Assembly (NCBI GenBank): GCA_012960305.1
Contig: DUBM01000009.1
Span: 66,413-130,412, forward strand
DNA from: Gammaproteobacteria bacterium
Lineage (GTDB): Bacteria > Pseudomonadota > Gammaproteobacteria > Pseudomonadales > Pseudohongiellaceae
Length of the DNA stretch: 64,000 bases
Reading direction: 5' to 3'
Shown here piece by piece: positions 1 to 8,779 of this stretch; position 1 is the first letter of the stretch; every line of letters begins with the position of its first letter. The position numbers were made by a program, and so were the translations under genes. The notes beneath the pieces were generated by a model. It saw only the letters and a program-made list of their open reading frames with translations. It ran no database searches and was not told the DNA's origin.

Positions 1-1347
1 CTCTTCTCCTTAGCTGGTCCCGATCGCATTGTTATCGATATCGATGATTCTGAACTAAGTGGGAATTTCACTAACCTAGATTTTTCAGACAGTTCTGTCG
101 ATGGTATCCGTAGTGCAGTGAGAAACGGCAACACGCTTCGCGTCGTACTGGACCTCAATCAAGCAATGAAGCCAACCAGCTTTACTCTGGAGCCTAATTC
201 GGAATTGGGCCATCGTCTGGTCGTTGATCTCTATGGAGAATCATCGGTAACTTCAATGCCTCCGAGGATAGTTAACACAGTTGAGCCACAGTCTGATGAG
301 AAGAGAGACATTGTCGTGGCAATCTCAGCAGGTCATGGTGGAGAAGACCCTGGCGGTATTGGCTATGACGGAAGGCTTAAAGAGAAGAATGTAACTCTGG
401 ATATTTCCCGTGCTCTTTTTGATCGGCTGAATATTATTCCAGGATACCAGCCGATCATGATCAGAGACGGCGACTATTACGTAGAACTTAAGCGTCGTCC
501 AGAAATTGCCCGTAACAAAAGAGCTGACCTTTTTGTTGCGATTCACGCCGATTGGTATCGAAATGCCAATGCTAACGGTCTCACTATTTATGCTCTTTCC
601 GGTGACCGAGCTGACAGGGAAAATGCGCGTAGGATTTCCGAGAAGGAAAATGGTTCTGATTTATTGGGCGGAGTTGGTGGTGATTTGAATTTAGATGTTT
701 GGGATGACGATGTCGCTCTAACATTGGTGTCATTGCAAATGGCCTGGAGCATGGAGCAGAGCCTAATTGCTGGTACCAGTTTGCTCGCCTCTTTAGATGG
801 AGTTACCCGGCTGCGGAGAGATAAAGTTCAACAAGCTTCACTGCAAGTATTGAACTCGCCGGATATTCCCTCGATTTTGGTAGAGACTGGTTATCTAACA
901 AACCCAAATGAAGCCAAAAAATTAAATTCTTCAAAATTTCAACGGCAGATTTCAGCGGCTCTTGCCCAGGGTGTAATGAACTATTTCTATGATGCTCCCC
1001 CGAAGGGAACTCTAGTGGCTTGGCAAAAGGAGAATGGTGTTGTCCCCGGCTCTTATACAGTTAAGCGTGGTGATGCTCTCTCAGTTATTGCGGAACGATT
1101 TGGCGTGCTAATGAATGCACTCAAAGCTGAGAACAATCTGCGCTCTAATACCATTCATATAGGTCAAGTTCTCACCATTCCTGGCGGAGTAAATCTTAGA
1201 ATTTCCGAGCACACAATTAAGCGTGGTGAAACTCTCTCTGAAATCGCTGTCCGTTACCAGATTAGTCTTTCCAGTTTGCGGGGAGCCAATGAAATAAATG
1301 GTGATCGAATAATGGTCGGTCAAATACTGTATATCCCAGCGTCCTAG
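1..1347 (+). CDS. amiB: N-acetylmuramoyl-L-alanine amidase, AmiB type with LysM repeats (5' end outside window)
   Basis: Periplasmic zinc amidase that cuts the amide bond between MurNAc and the stem peptide during daughter-cell separation. The frame is open from base 1 (reading LFSLAGPDRIVIDID), so the ORF-track start at 118 is artificial and the gene is cut by the window edge. Visible parts are the end of an AMIN domain, an Amidase_3 domain with zinc-site motifs AGHGGEDPGG, RLKEKNV and AIHAD and the catalytic-glutamate motif LVETGYLTN, then two C-terminal LysM repeats (SYTVKRGDALS and HTIKRGETLS). Position ahead of mutL matches amiB of other Gammaproteobacteria; AmiC-like naming is also possible. 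Confidence 0.93.
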   Translation, partial: LFSLAGPDRIVIDIDDSELSGNFTNLDFSDSSVDGIRSAVRNGNTLRVVLDLNQAMKPTSFTLEPNSELGHRLVVDLYGESSVTSMPPRIVNTVEPQSDEKRDIVVAISAGHGGEDPGGIGYDGRLKEKNVTLDISRALFDRLNIIPGYQPIMIRDGDYYVELKRRPEIARNKRADLFVAIHADWYRNANANGLTIYALSGDRADRENARRISEKENGSDLLGGVGGDLNLDVWDDDVALTLVSLQMAWSMEQSLIAGTSLLASLDGVTRLRRDKVQQASLQVLNSPDIPSILVETGYLTNPNEAKKLNSSKFQRQISAALAQGVMNYFYDAPPKGTLVAWQKENGVVPGSYTVKRGDALSVIAERFGVLMNALKAENNLRSNTIHIGQVLTIPGGVNLRISEHTIKRGETLSEIAVRYQISLSSLRGANEINGDRIMVGQILYIPAS

Positions 1348-1480
1348 TTTTCTTCATCCCATAACTCCGGAATTTGCAAATTCATCGGATCACTCAAAGC
1401 GTCAACTCAATTGTTAGTGCTACAATGACCTCCTTGTTGCGTCCCAAATTCAGTTTTTCCTCGTGGTGGTGTGTCCCGGT

Positions 1481-3427
1481 ATGACCCGTATTAACCTCCT
1501 CAGTCAACGACTCGCGAATCAGATTGCGGCTGGAGAAGTCGTGGAACGACCAGCATCTGTTATTAAAGAACTTCTGGAAAATAGCCTCGATGCAGGTGCT
1601 TCCCGAATCGAGGTCGAGATTGAGCAAGGCGGTGTCAAGCGCATGCGCATTCGCGATAATGGTCAGGGCATCCACAAAGACGATTTGGCGCTGGCACTGA
1701 GTCGCCATGCGACTAGTAAGATCGCAGAATTGAATGATCTGGAGAATATCGCCAGCCTTGGTTTTCGCGGTGAGGCACTTGCCAGTATTAGTTCAGTTTC
1801 GCGCTTAAGCATGACCTCGAAAACTCCAGTCCATGAACAAAGCTCAAACCAAACCGCTGCTAACAAGGCCGAGGAAAATGCCTGGAAAGTCGAAGTTGCC
1901 GGTCAGGAAATGGAGACTAGCCTCGAACCTGCGGCCCACCCTCAAGGCACAACTGTTGAAGTAAGAGATTTATTCTTTAACACCCCTGCCCGCAAGAAGT
2001 TTCTAAAAACAGAAAAGACTGAATTTTCCCGGATTGACGAAGTGGTGAAACGAATTGCCTTAAGTCGCTTCGATGTACAGTTTTCTCTGGATCATAATCA
2101 TCGGGCAATTCACAAATTATTGCCGGCCAATTCAGAACAAGAGCAACAACGACGTGTTGCTTTAGTGTGCGGTCCGGCATTCGCTGAGAATTCCGTATTC
2201 GTCGAAATGGAAGGTCCGGGGTTAAAACTATGGGGTTGGGTTAGCCTACCTACTTTCTCTCGCAGCCAAGCTGACTTGCAGTATTTTTACGTTAACGGCA
2301 GAATTATTCGCGACAAGCTCGTAACCCATGCGGTTAAGCAAGCTTATCGTGATGTGCTGTTCCATGGACGTCACCCTGCCTATGTTCTCTATTTAGAATT
2401 GTCGCCAGCAACAGTCGATGTAAATGTCCATCCAACCAAGCACGAAGTCAGGTTTCGTGATGGCCGTTTGGTACATGATTTTCTTTTTAGTTCCCTACAC
2501 AAGGCGTTGGCTGCTGTAACACCAGACCAACAAATGGGGGATGCTCAAGTGGGAGATTCCCCAGCAGGGCTATCACCACTGAGCGGCAATGAGTTTGGCT
2601 TCGGAGGAAACCTCCATCCTGGAGGGGTAGGAATCACGTCATCGGATTCTCTAACCAATCAACCTTTTTTGACTCTTAGGCAGGGGCCGGTGCTGGCCGA
2701 AAGTGATAGTAATTATTATCCCAGTGGTTCTAGTTCTTATAAGAGTTCTAACTATCACTCGGTCAATGCACCAACTGCTGATTTGATTCAAGAACAACTC
2801 GCTGCCTACGTAAAACTGAATGTTGATGGTGACGGTGAAGAATTTCCACCGTTAGGTTTTGCTGTCGCTCAAATTCACGGCATCTACATTTTATCTCAGA
2901 ACAAAGGCGGTATGATTATCGTCGACATGCACGCCGCTCACGAGCGGATAACTTATGAACGTATGAAACTAGCTTGTCAGAATGAAGAGCTGAAGATGCA
3001 GCCTCTGCTAGTTCCGCTCTCGATTGCTGTCAGCCAATCGGAAGCAGAATTGGCGGAATCTCAACAAGAGGCCTTATTGAGTCTGGGCATCGAACTCGAA
3101 AAAGTGGCAGAGGAATCAATAATTGTTAGACAGATTCCATCTATTCTTCGCGATGCAAATATCGAACAATTAGTGTGTGATGTGCTTTCGGATATTTTGG
3201 AGTATGGCAGCAGCGATCGCATTCAAGCACACCAAGATGAACTATTATCCACCATGGCCTGTCACGGATCAGTTCGAGCAAATCGTCATCTTACGGTTCC
3301 AGAAATGAATGCATTGTTGAGGGATATGGAAGCGACAGAACGTAGCGGTCAATGCAATCATGGGCGTCCAACTTGGGTTTATCAAAGCCTGCAAGAATTG
3401 GACAAGTTGTTTCTTCGTGGGCAGTAG
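1481..3427 (+). CDS. mutL: DNA mismatch repair protein MutL (endonuclease type)
   Basis: GHKL ATPase that links MutS mismatch recognition to downstream repair. N-terminal motifs NSLDAGA, RDNGQGI and GFRGEAL are intact. The C-terminal dimerisation domain has [12 protein letters not shown], which fits the metal-dependent nicking motif DQHA(X)2E(X)4E with Q replaced by M, followed by ACHGSVRAN and CNHGRP. This suggests a MutL that nicks DNA itself, unlike E. coli MutL, which relies on MutH. I place the start at ATG 1481 (MTRINLLSQ) because family members begin just before the [15 protein letters not shown] block; the track start at 1463 is an in-frame GTG upstream. Length is 648 residues, typical. 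miaA follows 26 bases later. Confidence 0.96.
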   Translation: MTRINLLSQRLANQIAAGEVVERPASVIKELLENSLDAGASRIEVEIEQGGVKRMRIRDNGQGIHKDDLALALSRHATSKIAELNDLENIASLGFRGEALASISSVSRLSMTSKTPVHEQSSNQTAANKAEENAWKVEVAGQEMETSLEPAAHPQGTTVEVRDLFFNTPARKKFLKTEKTEFSRIDEVVKRIALSRFDVQFSLDHNHRAIHKLLPANSEQEQQRRVALVCGPAFAENSVFVEMEGPGLKLWGWVSLPTFSRSQADLQYFYVNGRIIRDKLVTHAVKQAYRDVLFHGRHPAYVLYLELSPATVDVNVHPTKHEVRFRDGRLVHDFLFSSLHKALAAVTPDQQMGDAQVGDSPAGLSPLSGNEFGFGGNLHPGGVGITSSDSLTNQPFLTLRQGPVLAESDSNYYPSGSSSYKSSNYHSVNAPTADLIQEQLAAYVKLNVDGDGEEFPPLGFAVAQIHGIYILSQNKGGMIIVDMHAAHERITYERMKLACQNEELKMQPLLVPLSIAVSQSEAELAESQQEALLSLGIELEKVAEESIIVRQIPSILRDANIEQLVCDVLSDILEYGSSDRIQAHQDELLSTMACHGSVRANRHLTVPEMNALLRDMEATERSGQCNHGRPTWVYQSLQELDKLFLRGQ

Positions 3428-3453
3428 CTGTTCTTTGGTTCAACTCAGTCATT

Positions 3454-4425
3454 GTGAATAATTCCAATAATAAAGCCGATGTCATTTGCTTGATGGGCCC
3501 AACCGCTGTAGGTAAAACAGCTTTGGCCGTTCAACTCTGTCAGTATTTCCCTTTTCAGATTATCAATGTGGACTCGGTGCAAATCTACAAAGGTATGGAT
3601 ATCGGCACGGGTAAACCTGATGCCGAGACTTTGTCCCTAGCACCTCACCGCTTACTGGATATTCGCGATCCAGCAGAATCGTACTCTGCTGCTGATTTTC
3701 GCAGTGATGCACTGTCAGAAATCGAAGATATTGTTCAAGCTGGGAGTACGCCTTTGTTGGTGGGCGGCACAATGCTGTACTTCAAGGTACTCCGCGATGG
3801 TCTGGCGGATATGCCTCACGCCGATAAAATAATTCGCGATGAAATTGAAGCTATAGCCAGGGCGGAGGGCTGGCAGCGAGTCCATGACCTGCTAGTAGAG
3901 GTTGATCCTGAATCCGCTAATCGGATTCATCCTAACGACCCGCAAAGATTGCAGAGGGCCCTAGAAGTTTACCGTGTATCGGGAAAAACTATGACTCAGT
4001 TACATGTGGAGGAAAGAAGTCAGCAGGCTGCGGGTCTAAATATTCCTTTCAATTTACATTTTTTTGCTCTGCAATCTGAGGATCGGCAACAGCTCCACCA
4101 ACACATAGAAAAAAGGTTTCTTCAGATGATTGAAGATGGTCTGGTGGCTGAAGTGAGGTCATTGCTCAGCAGAGGTGATCTGAATTTAAACCTTCCTTCA
4201 ATAAAATCAGTAGGATACAGGCAAGTTTGGCAATATTTGAAGGGAGATTTAAGCTTTGATGGTATGGTAGAAAAGAGTATCATTGCTACTCGGCAACTCG
4301 CGAAAAGGCAGCTTACCTGGCTGCGCAGCTGGGAAAACCTTCACAATTTGGGTAATCCATTGTCAAATTCCAGAGCAGAACCCCTTGAACTGGTCTTGAA
4401 TTACATGGAATCCACCTCAATATAG
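3454..4425 (+). CDS. miaA: tRNA dimethylallyltransferase MiaA
   Basis: Transfers the dimethylallyl group to A37 of tRNAs reading UNN codons, the first step of ms2i6A synthesis. The P-loop GPTAVGKT lies near the N-terminus, followed by the substrate-site motif DSVQIYKGMDIGTGKP and later the conserved LIGGT-like block VGGTMLYFKVL and VGYRQVW. The track ORF begins inside mutL at 3352; GTG 3454 gives a 323-residue protein close to the E. coli length (316) and leaves one beta strand before the P-loop. The exact start is uncertain because no strong ribosome binding site is visible. Same strand and order as in the mutL-miaA-hfq superoperon. Confidence 0.95.
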   Translation: MNNSNNKADVICLMGPTAVGKTALAVQLCQYFPFQIINVDSVQIYKGMDIGTGKPDAETLSLAPHRLLDIRDPAESYSAADFRSDALSEIEDIVQAGSTPLLVGGTMLYFKVLRDGLADMPHADKIIRDEIEAIARAEGWQRVHDLLVEVDPESANRIHPNDPQRLQRALEVYRVSGKTMTQLHVEERSQQAAGLNIPFNLHFFALQSEDRQQLHQHIEKRFLQMIEDGLVAEVRSLLSRGDLNLNLPSIKSVGYRQVWQYLKGDLSFDGMVEKSIIATRQLAKRQLTWLRSWENLHNLGNPLSNSRAEPLELVLNYMESTSI

Positions 4426-4518
4426 AACTTTAGAGAGCTTTGTGAAGTCAAATAGAATCTTAAGGTGATTATTCTATGCACCAGGTATCTCGATTTGTAG
4501 ATTACAAGGAGAAGTACA

Positions 4519-4788
4519 ATGTCCAAAGGGCACACACTGCAAGACCCATTCCTAAACGTACTGCGGAAGGAGCGGATCCCTGTTTCCATTTATTTGATGA
4601 GCGGGATAAAATTGCAAGGTCAAATTGAGTCCTTTGATCAGTTCGTTATCTTGCTTAAGAGTGCAGTAAGTCAGATGGTATACAAACATGCCATCTCCAC
4701 AGTAGTTCCCACACGTATGGTGAAGATTCCTATGCACAATACAGGCGATGCGCAAGAAGAAAAAGGAAGTGATCCTGACAACGTCTAG
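4519..4788 (+). CDS. hfq: RNA chaperone Hfq
   Basis: Hexameric Sm-like protein that pairs small RNAs with mRNAs. The Sm1 segment ([19 protein letters not shown]) and the diagnostic Sm2 motif [10 protein letters not shown] are intact. There is one small departure from the usual sequence, LLKSAVSQ in place of LLKNTVSQ. The C-terminal tail is short and acidic ([11 protein letters not shown]), giving 89 residues, shorter than the 102 of E. coli. A strong Shine-Dalgarno, AAGGAGAAG, precedes the ATG. The gene lies between miaA and hflX, as in most Gammaproteobacteria. Confidence 0.98.
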   Translation: MSKGHTLQDPFLNVLRKERIPVSIYLMSGIKLQGQIESFDQFVILLKSAVSQMVYKHAISTVVPTRMVKIPMHNTGDAQEEKGSDPDNV

Positions 4789-4802
4789 ACTGAGGTACTT
4801 GA

Positions 4803-6134
4803 TTGTTTTTTGACCGGCCAGAATCTGGCGAAGTTTCCATCCTTGTTCATATCTTGATTGATTCGGAAATTGAGCGGGAGGATCCAACTGAATTCGAAGA
4901 ACTAGCTCTTTCCGCAGGTGCAATGCCAGTAGATTACATTACCGGCTCGCGCAAGCAGCCTTCATCCAATTATTTTGTTGGTACTGGTAAGCTTGAAGAA
5001 ATCGCTGCTGCTGTTCATGCACACAAAGCTGAACTGGTGTTGTTTAACCACGCACTTTCGCCTAGTCAGGAAAGAAATCTTGAAGCTCATTTAGAATGTC
5101 GCGTTTTAGACCGGACTGGACTCATTCTAGATATTTTCGCGCAGAGGGCTCGGAGCCATGAGGGGAAATTACAAGTTGAATTAGCTCAGTTGAAACACAT
5201 GAGCACCAGGCTTAAGCGAGGCTGGGCTCATCTCGACAGACAGAAAGGTGGCATCGGCTTACGTGGTGCTGGTGAAACTCAGCTAGAGTTAGATCAGCGG
5301 ATGATCGGACAACGAATTAAGTCCATCAATAAAAGTCTGACAAAAGTCCGCAGTCAGCGTGAACAGGGGCGACGATCAAGACAGCGAGCTGAAGTATCTA
5401 CGGTTTCTTTGGTGGGTTATACTAACGCCGGCAAGTCTTCTCTTTTCAATAAAGTTACATCAGCCAATACCTATGCTGCAGATCAATTGTTCGCCACACT
5501 GGATTCGACGCTACGCAAAGTTAATTTGCCCAATTTTGGTCAGGCGATAATTGCAGACACGGTAGGTTTTATTAGTCATCTTCCTCACCAATTGGTGGAA
5601 GCGTTTCGTGCGACATTGGAAGAGACTGCCTCGGCCAACTTACTTTTACATGTAGTTGATGCCGCAAATGACTTGAACATTGAATTTATGCAACAGGTAA
5701 ATTTGGTACTGAAGGAGATTGGCGCGAAAGATGTTCCGCAATTAGAAGTTTTCAACAAGATTGATTTGATACCCGGTTGTGAGCCTCATCTGCAAAGAGA
5801 TGAAAAAGGTAAACCATGGAGAGTTTGGGTTTCAGCGAAAACAGGAGCAGGTTTAGATTTACTCCAAGAATCAATAAGCGAACTGCTGGCAGGCACGATG
5901 GTTTCTGAAACACTAGAACTGTCGCCACAAAATGCCCGCTTACGAAGCAAGCTTTATGAAAACGGATTTGTCCAGACTGAGGTGGTTGATGAGCGTGGAT
6001 ATTATCAATTGGGCGTTAAATTGCCTCTGCTGGATTTCACCCGAATTATTGAAGACGGTAATGCAGTTGCTCTGAACCAAGGGATTGCAAAAAGGAAAAA
6101 TCAAAGATCTGAATCAATATCAAGAAGCACGTAA
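4803..6134 (+). CDS. hflX: GTPase HflX, ribosome-splitting factor
   Basis: GTPase that binds the 50S subunit and rescues stalled or heat-damaged ribosomes. It contains the N-terminal HflX domain, a glycine-rich linker (GGIGLRGAGETQLELD) and a TRAFAC GTPase domain with GYTNAGKSSLF (G1), DTVGF (G3) and NKID (G4). I keep the TTG start at 4803: translation then begins MFFDRPESGE, close to the MFDR...GE start of the E. coli protein, and TGAGG sits seven bases upstream. Only 14 bases separate it from hfq. Its last codons are overlapped by an out-of-frame, coding-looking stretch (6085-6207), described separately. Confidence 0.96.
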   Translation: MFFDRPESGEVSILVHILIDSEIEREDPTEFEELALSAGAMPVDYITGSRKQPSSNYFVGTGKLEEIAAAVHAHKAELVLFNHALSPSQERNLEAHLECRVLDRTGLILDIFAQRARSHEGKLQVELAQLKHMSTRLKRGWAHLDRQKGGIGLRGAGETQLELDQRMIGQRIKSINKSLTKVRSQREQGRRSRQRAEVSTVSLVGYTNAGKSSLFNKVTSANTYAADQLFATLDSTLRKVNLPNFGQAIIADTVGFISHLPHQLVEAFRATLEETASANLLLHVVDAANDLNIEFMQQVNLVLKEIGAKDVPQLEVFNKIDLIPGCEPHLQRDEKGKPWRVWVSAKTGAGLDLLQESISELLAGTMVSETLELSPQNARLRSKLYENGFVQTEVVDERGYYQLGVKLPLLDFTRIIEDGNAVALNQGIAKRKNQRSESISRST

Positions 6135-6207
6135 TGACTGGGCAACGGATAAGTCTGTGGAGGCTAAAGCCCGCATGGTTAAATGGCAGCAGTTAGAGTC
6201 GATTTAG
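6085..6207 (+). other. Out-of-frame coding-like stretch overlapping the hflX 3' end
   Basis: In the +1 frame relative to hflX, an open stretch of 40 codons runs past the hflX stop and reads LQKGKIKDLNQYQEARND then WATDKSVEAKARMVKWQQ before a TAG. It has plausible protein composition and codon use, unlike the intergenic DNA that follows. It could be the true C-terminal end of HflX after a one-base indel in the run gcaaaaaggaaaaatc, a small protein starting at TTG 6085, or chance. No good ribosome binding site supports independent initiation. I assign no function. Confidence 0.25.
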
Positions 6208-6295
6208 TGTTACTTGATTACTCAAAGTGCTGTGTAGATTGTTAATTATTCGCTAAAATCGTTGTTCAATGACCGATTTAGCTACGGAGAAGCCA

Positions 6296-7513
6296 ATGGC
6301 TTGGAATGAACCTGGAAATAACGGTAACGACAATGATAATGGTAATGACCCTTGGGGTGGTGGCGGCCGGAAAGGTGGTGGAGGCCAGGGGCCACCTGAT
6401 ATTGATGAGGTCATTAAGAATGTGACTAAAAAATTCAATAGTTTGTTTGGTGGTTTTGGTGGATCCAGTTCTAACTCTGGTGGCTCGAAAGCAGCCGGTG
6501 GAGGTTTCAACAGAGGGCTCATTGTTGCTCTTATGTCAGTACTCGCAGTAGTTTGGGGGTTTATGGGCTTCAGAATAGTTGACGAAGCAGAACGCGGAGT
6601 GGTGCTGAGGTTTGGTAAAGCTCAAGACGACACTCTGACACCAGGTTTACGTTGGAATCCACCTATTATTGATGATGTTACCTTGGTGAACGTATCGCAA
6701 TTGAATGCTAAGACTTATCCCAGCGAAGCGATGCTCACCACCGATGAAAATATCATCGATATCGATGTTACTGTTCAGTATCGAATCTCTGACCCGGTCA
6801 AGTATGTTATTGCGGTGCAAGATCCAGAATTAAGCTTAGATAATGCATCGCAATCTGCAATTCGTCACGTAGTTGGCGGTGTGTCAATGGACCTTATTCT
6901 GACCACCGGTCGAAGCGCATTGGCCGATGACGTTGAAGAGCGTTTGCAAAATTATATGGACGTTTACGATACCGGTATTTTTATTAGTCAGGTTAACGTT
7001 ATCGATGCGCAACCTCCAGCAGATGTCAGGCCCGCTTTTGATGACGTGATTCGTGCACGGGAAGATGAAGAAAGAGCGCAGAATCAGGCTAACCAATACG
7101 CGAATCAGGTAATTCCTGAGGCTCGCGGTGAGGCTCAGCGACAAATGGAAGAAGCGAATGCCTACAAAGAAGAAGTTATAGCTAGGGCGACTGGTGATGC
7201 CTCTCGATTTAATTCTTTGCTTTCTGAATATCTCAAAGCGCCAGAAGTTACTAGACAACGAATTTACATTGAGTCTATTCAAGATGTAATGGTCTCGAGC
7301 AGTAAAATCATGATTGATGTCGAAGGTGGTAACAACATGTTGTATGTGCCGCTGGATAAAATTATGGAACAAAGTGGAGCTGGTAACGGCAGGGGTGGAT
7401 CCACTCAAGAATTGCGCGACCTTGCTAATCAATTGGCTCCCTATCTACCCGGACCAAATTCAGTTAATACTGCCGATCGATCGCGGATTAGCACCGGAAG
7501 AGGTAATCGTTAA
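6296..7513 (+). CDS. hflK: FtsH modulator HflK
   Basis: Inner-membrane SPFH/band-7 protein that forms the HflKC cage around the FtsH protease. The protein begins MAWNEPGNNGNDND, like E. coli HflK. ATG 6296 is preferred over the track start 6269 because GGAGA lies five bases before it and family members start at MAWN. A glycine/asparagine-rich cytoplasmic N-terminus is followed by one membrane helix (GLIVALMSVLAVVWGFMGF) and the SPFH domain starting DEAERGVVLRFGK. A coiled coil of QANQYANQVIPEARGEAQRQ type follows. Its TAA overlaps the hflC start by one base, so the two are translationally coupled. Confidence 0.97.
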   Translation: MAWNEPGNNGNDNDNGNDPWGGGGRKGGGGQGPPDIDEVIKNVTKKFNSLFGGFGGSSSNSGGSKAAGGGFNRGLIVALMSVLAVVWGFMGFRIVDEAERGVVLRFGKAQDDTLTPGLRWNPPIIDDVTLVNVSQLNAKTYPSEAMLTTDENIIDIDVTVQYRISDPVKYVIAVQDPELSLDNASQSAIRHVVGGVSMDLILTTGRSALADDVEERLQNYMDVYDTGIFISQVNVIDAQPPADVRPAFDDVIRAREDEERAQNQANQYANQVIPEARGEAQRQMEEANAYKEEVIARATGDASRFNSLLSEYLKAPEVTRQRIYIESIQDVMVSSSKIMIDVEGGNNMLYVPLDKIMEQSGAGNGRGGSTQELRDLANQLAPYLPGPNSVNTADRSRISTGRGNR

Positions 7514-8382
7514 TGAAAAATATTCTAAGTGTTGGGGTGCTATTTCTCGTTGTTTTCCTCGCTGGAAACACACTCTTCGTAGTTAAAGAAACTGAACGTG
7601 CTGTGAAGTTGCAGTTTGGCCAATTGATTGATGCCGATATTGCACCTGGTCTGCATTGGAAGCTCCCTTGGGTGAATACAGTCCGAAAGTTTGATGCGCG
7701 CATTCAAACTGAAGATTCTTTACCAGAGCGATTCTTAACTTTGGAGCAGAAAGCTTTAGAAGTTGATTCCTACGCAAAATGGCGAATCATTGATGTTGAG
7801 AAGTTTTATGTCTCAACACGTGGAGATGTCAGAACCGCAGGTAACTTGTTGGCGACACGTATCAACGATGGCCTCCGTGACCAGATTGGTTCTAGAAACC
7901 TAGTAGAGGTCGTAGCCGGCGAACGTGACCAGCTCATGCTCGATTTGACTGCTGAACTCAATGAATCCACTGCCGCAGATATTGGAATCGAAGTTATTGA
8001 TGTGCGAGTTAAGCGTATCGATCTTCCTGATGATGTAAGATCCTCGGTATATGATCGAATGATTACTGAACGTAATCGAGAGGCTCAGGCGTTACGTTCA
8101 TTCGGTGAAGAACTGGCAATAGGAATTCGCGCTGATGCTGATCGTCAGGCCGTTATTTTCGAGGCAGAAGCTTATCGTGATGCTGAGCGCATTCGAGGTG
8201 AAGGTGATGCAACGGCCACAGCTATTTACGCAGACGCCTATACTAAAGACCCTGAATTTTATGCATTCACCAGAAGTCTGAATTCGTATCGTGAAACTTT
8301 TAATTCAAAAAGTGATGTGTTGCTGCTAGATCCTAACAGTGACTATTTTAAATATTTGAAAGGCGGTCTGACCCCACTATAG
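7513..8382 (+). CDS. hflC: FtsH modulator HflC
   Basis: Partner of HflK in the membrane complex controlling FtsH. An N-terminal signal-anchor helix (ILSVGVLFLVVFLAGNTLFVV) leads into the SPFH domain, beginning with KETERAVKLQFGQ. Conserved blocks include TRGDVRTAGNLL and the C-terminal region with DPNSDYFKYLK. At 289 residues it is slightly shorter than E. coli HflC. The start overlaps the hflK stop in a TAATG arrangement. A strong stem-loop terminator about 60 bases downstream closes the operon. Confidence 0.97.
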   Translation: MKNILSVGVLFLVVFLAGNTLFVVKETERAVKLQFGQLIDADIAPGLHWKLPWVNTVRKFDARIQTEDSLPERFLTLEQKALEVDSYAKWRIIDVEKFYVSTRGDVRTAGNLLATRINDGLRDQIGSRNLVEVVAGERDQLMLDLTAELNESTAADIGIEVIDVRVKRIDLPDDVRSSVYDRMITERNREAQALRSFGEELAIGIRADADRQAVIFEAEAYRDAERIRGEGDATATAIYADAYTKDPEFYAFTRSLNSYRETFNSKSDVLLLDPNSDYFKYLKGGLTPL

Positions 8383-8443
8383 TATTTGAATTTTTGTTGG
8401 CTGCATAAGAGAATTAATTAGCTAAATATTTATCGAAATATGT

Positions 8444-8494
8444 AATACAAAGCAGAATCACTAGCAAGCTCAGTGATTCTGCTTTGTATTTTTT
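8444..8494 (+). terminator. Rho-independent terminator of the hfq-hflX-hflKC operon
   Basis: A perfect 19-bp inverted repeat (AATACAAAGCAGAATCACT at 8444-8462 and its complement at 8472-8490) encloses a nine-base loop. The right arm runs into a T tract (TATTTTTT). This is among the strongest hairpins in the window and separates hflC from the DUF2065-hisZ-purA unit. Confidence 0.9.
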
Positions 8495-8535
8495 GAAATT
8501 CATCATTGCTGTAATCGAAATGGGGAAAACCATTT

Positions 8536-8721
8536 ATGTGGCATGAACTGGCAATGGCATTTTGTCTGATGCTAGTAATTGAAGGCATAATGCCGTTCTT
8601 AGCTCCCCATCGATGGCGTAATATGGTGTTATTGTTAGGTGAAGTCGATGACAATACGATGCGTTATATTGGTCTCGGAAGTATGCTTACAGGCACTGCG
8701 CTGCTCTATCTAATTAACTGA
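8536..8721 (+). CDS. DUF2065 (YjeT-like) small membrane protein
   Basis: A 61-residue protein with two predicted membrane helices (MAFCLMLVIEGIMPFLA and MRYIGLGSMLTGTALLYLI) separated by a short basic/acidic loop, HRWRNMVLLLGEVDD. Sequence pattern and position between hflC and hisZ/purA match the DUF2065 family represented by E. coli YjeT. Its function is not known to me; the conserved neighbourhood gives no direct biochemical role. Confidence 0.88.
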   Translation: MWHELAMAFCLMLVIEGIMPFLAPHRWRNMVLLLGEVDDNTMRYIGLGSMLTGTALLYLIN

Positions 8722-8779
8722 ACTTATTTATTAGAGCCCACTAACTAATTTTAATTAACCTAAACTTGATCAAACTATC

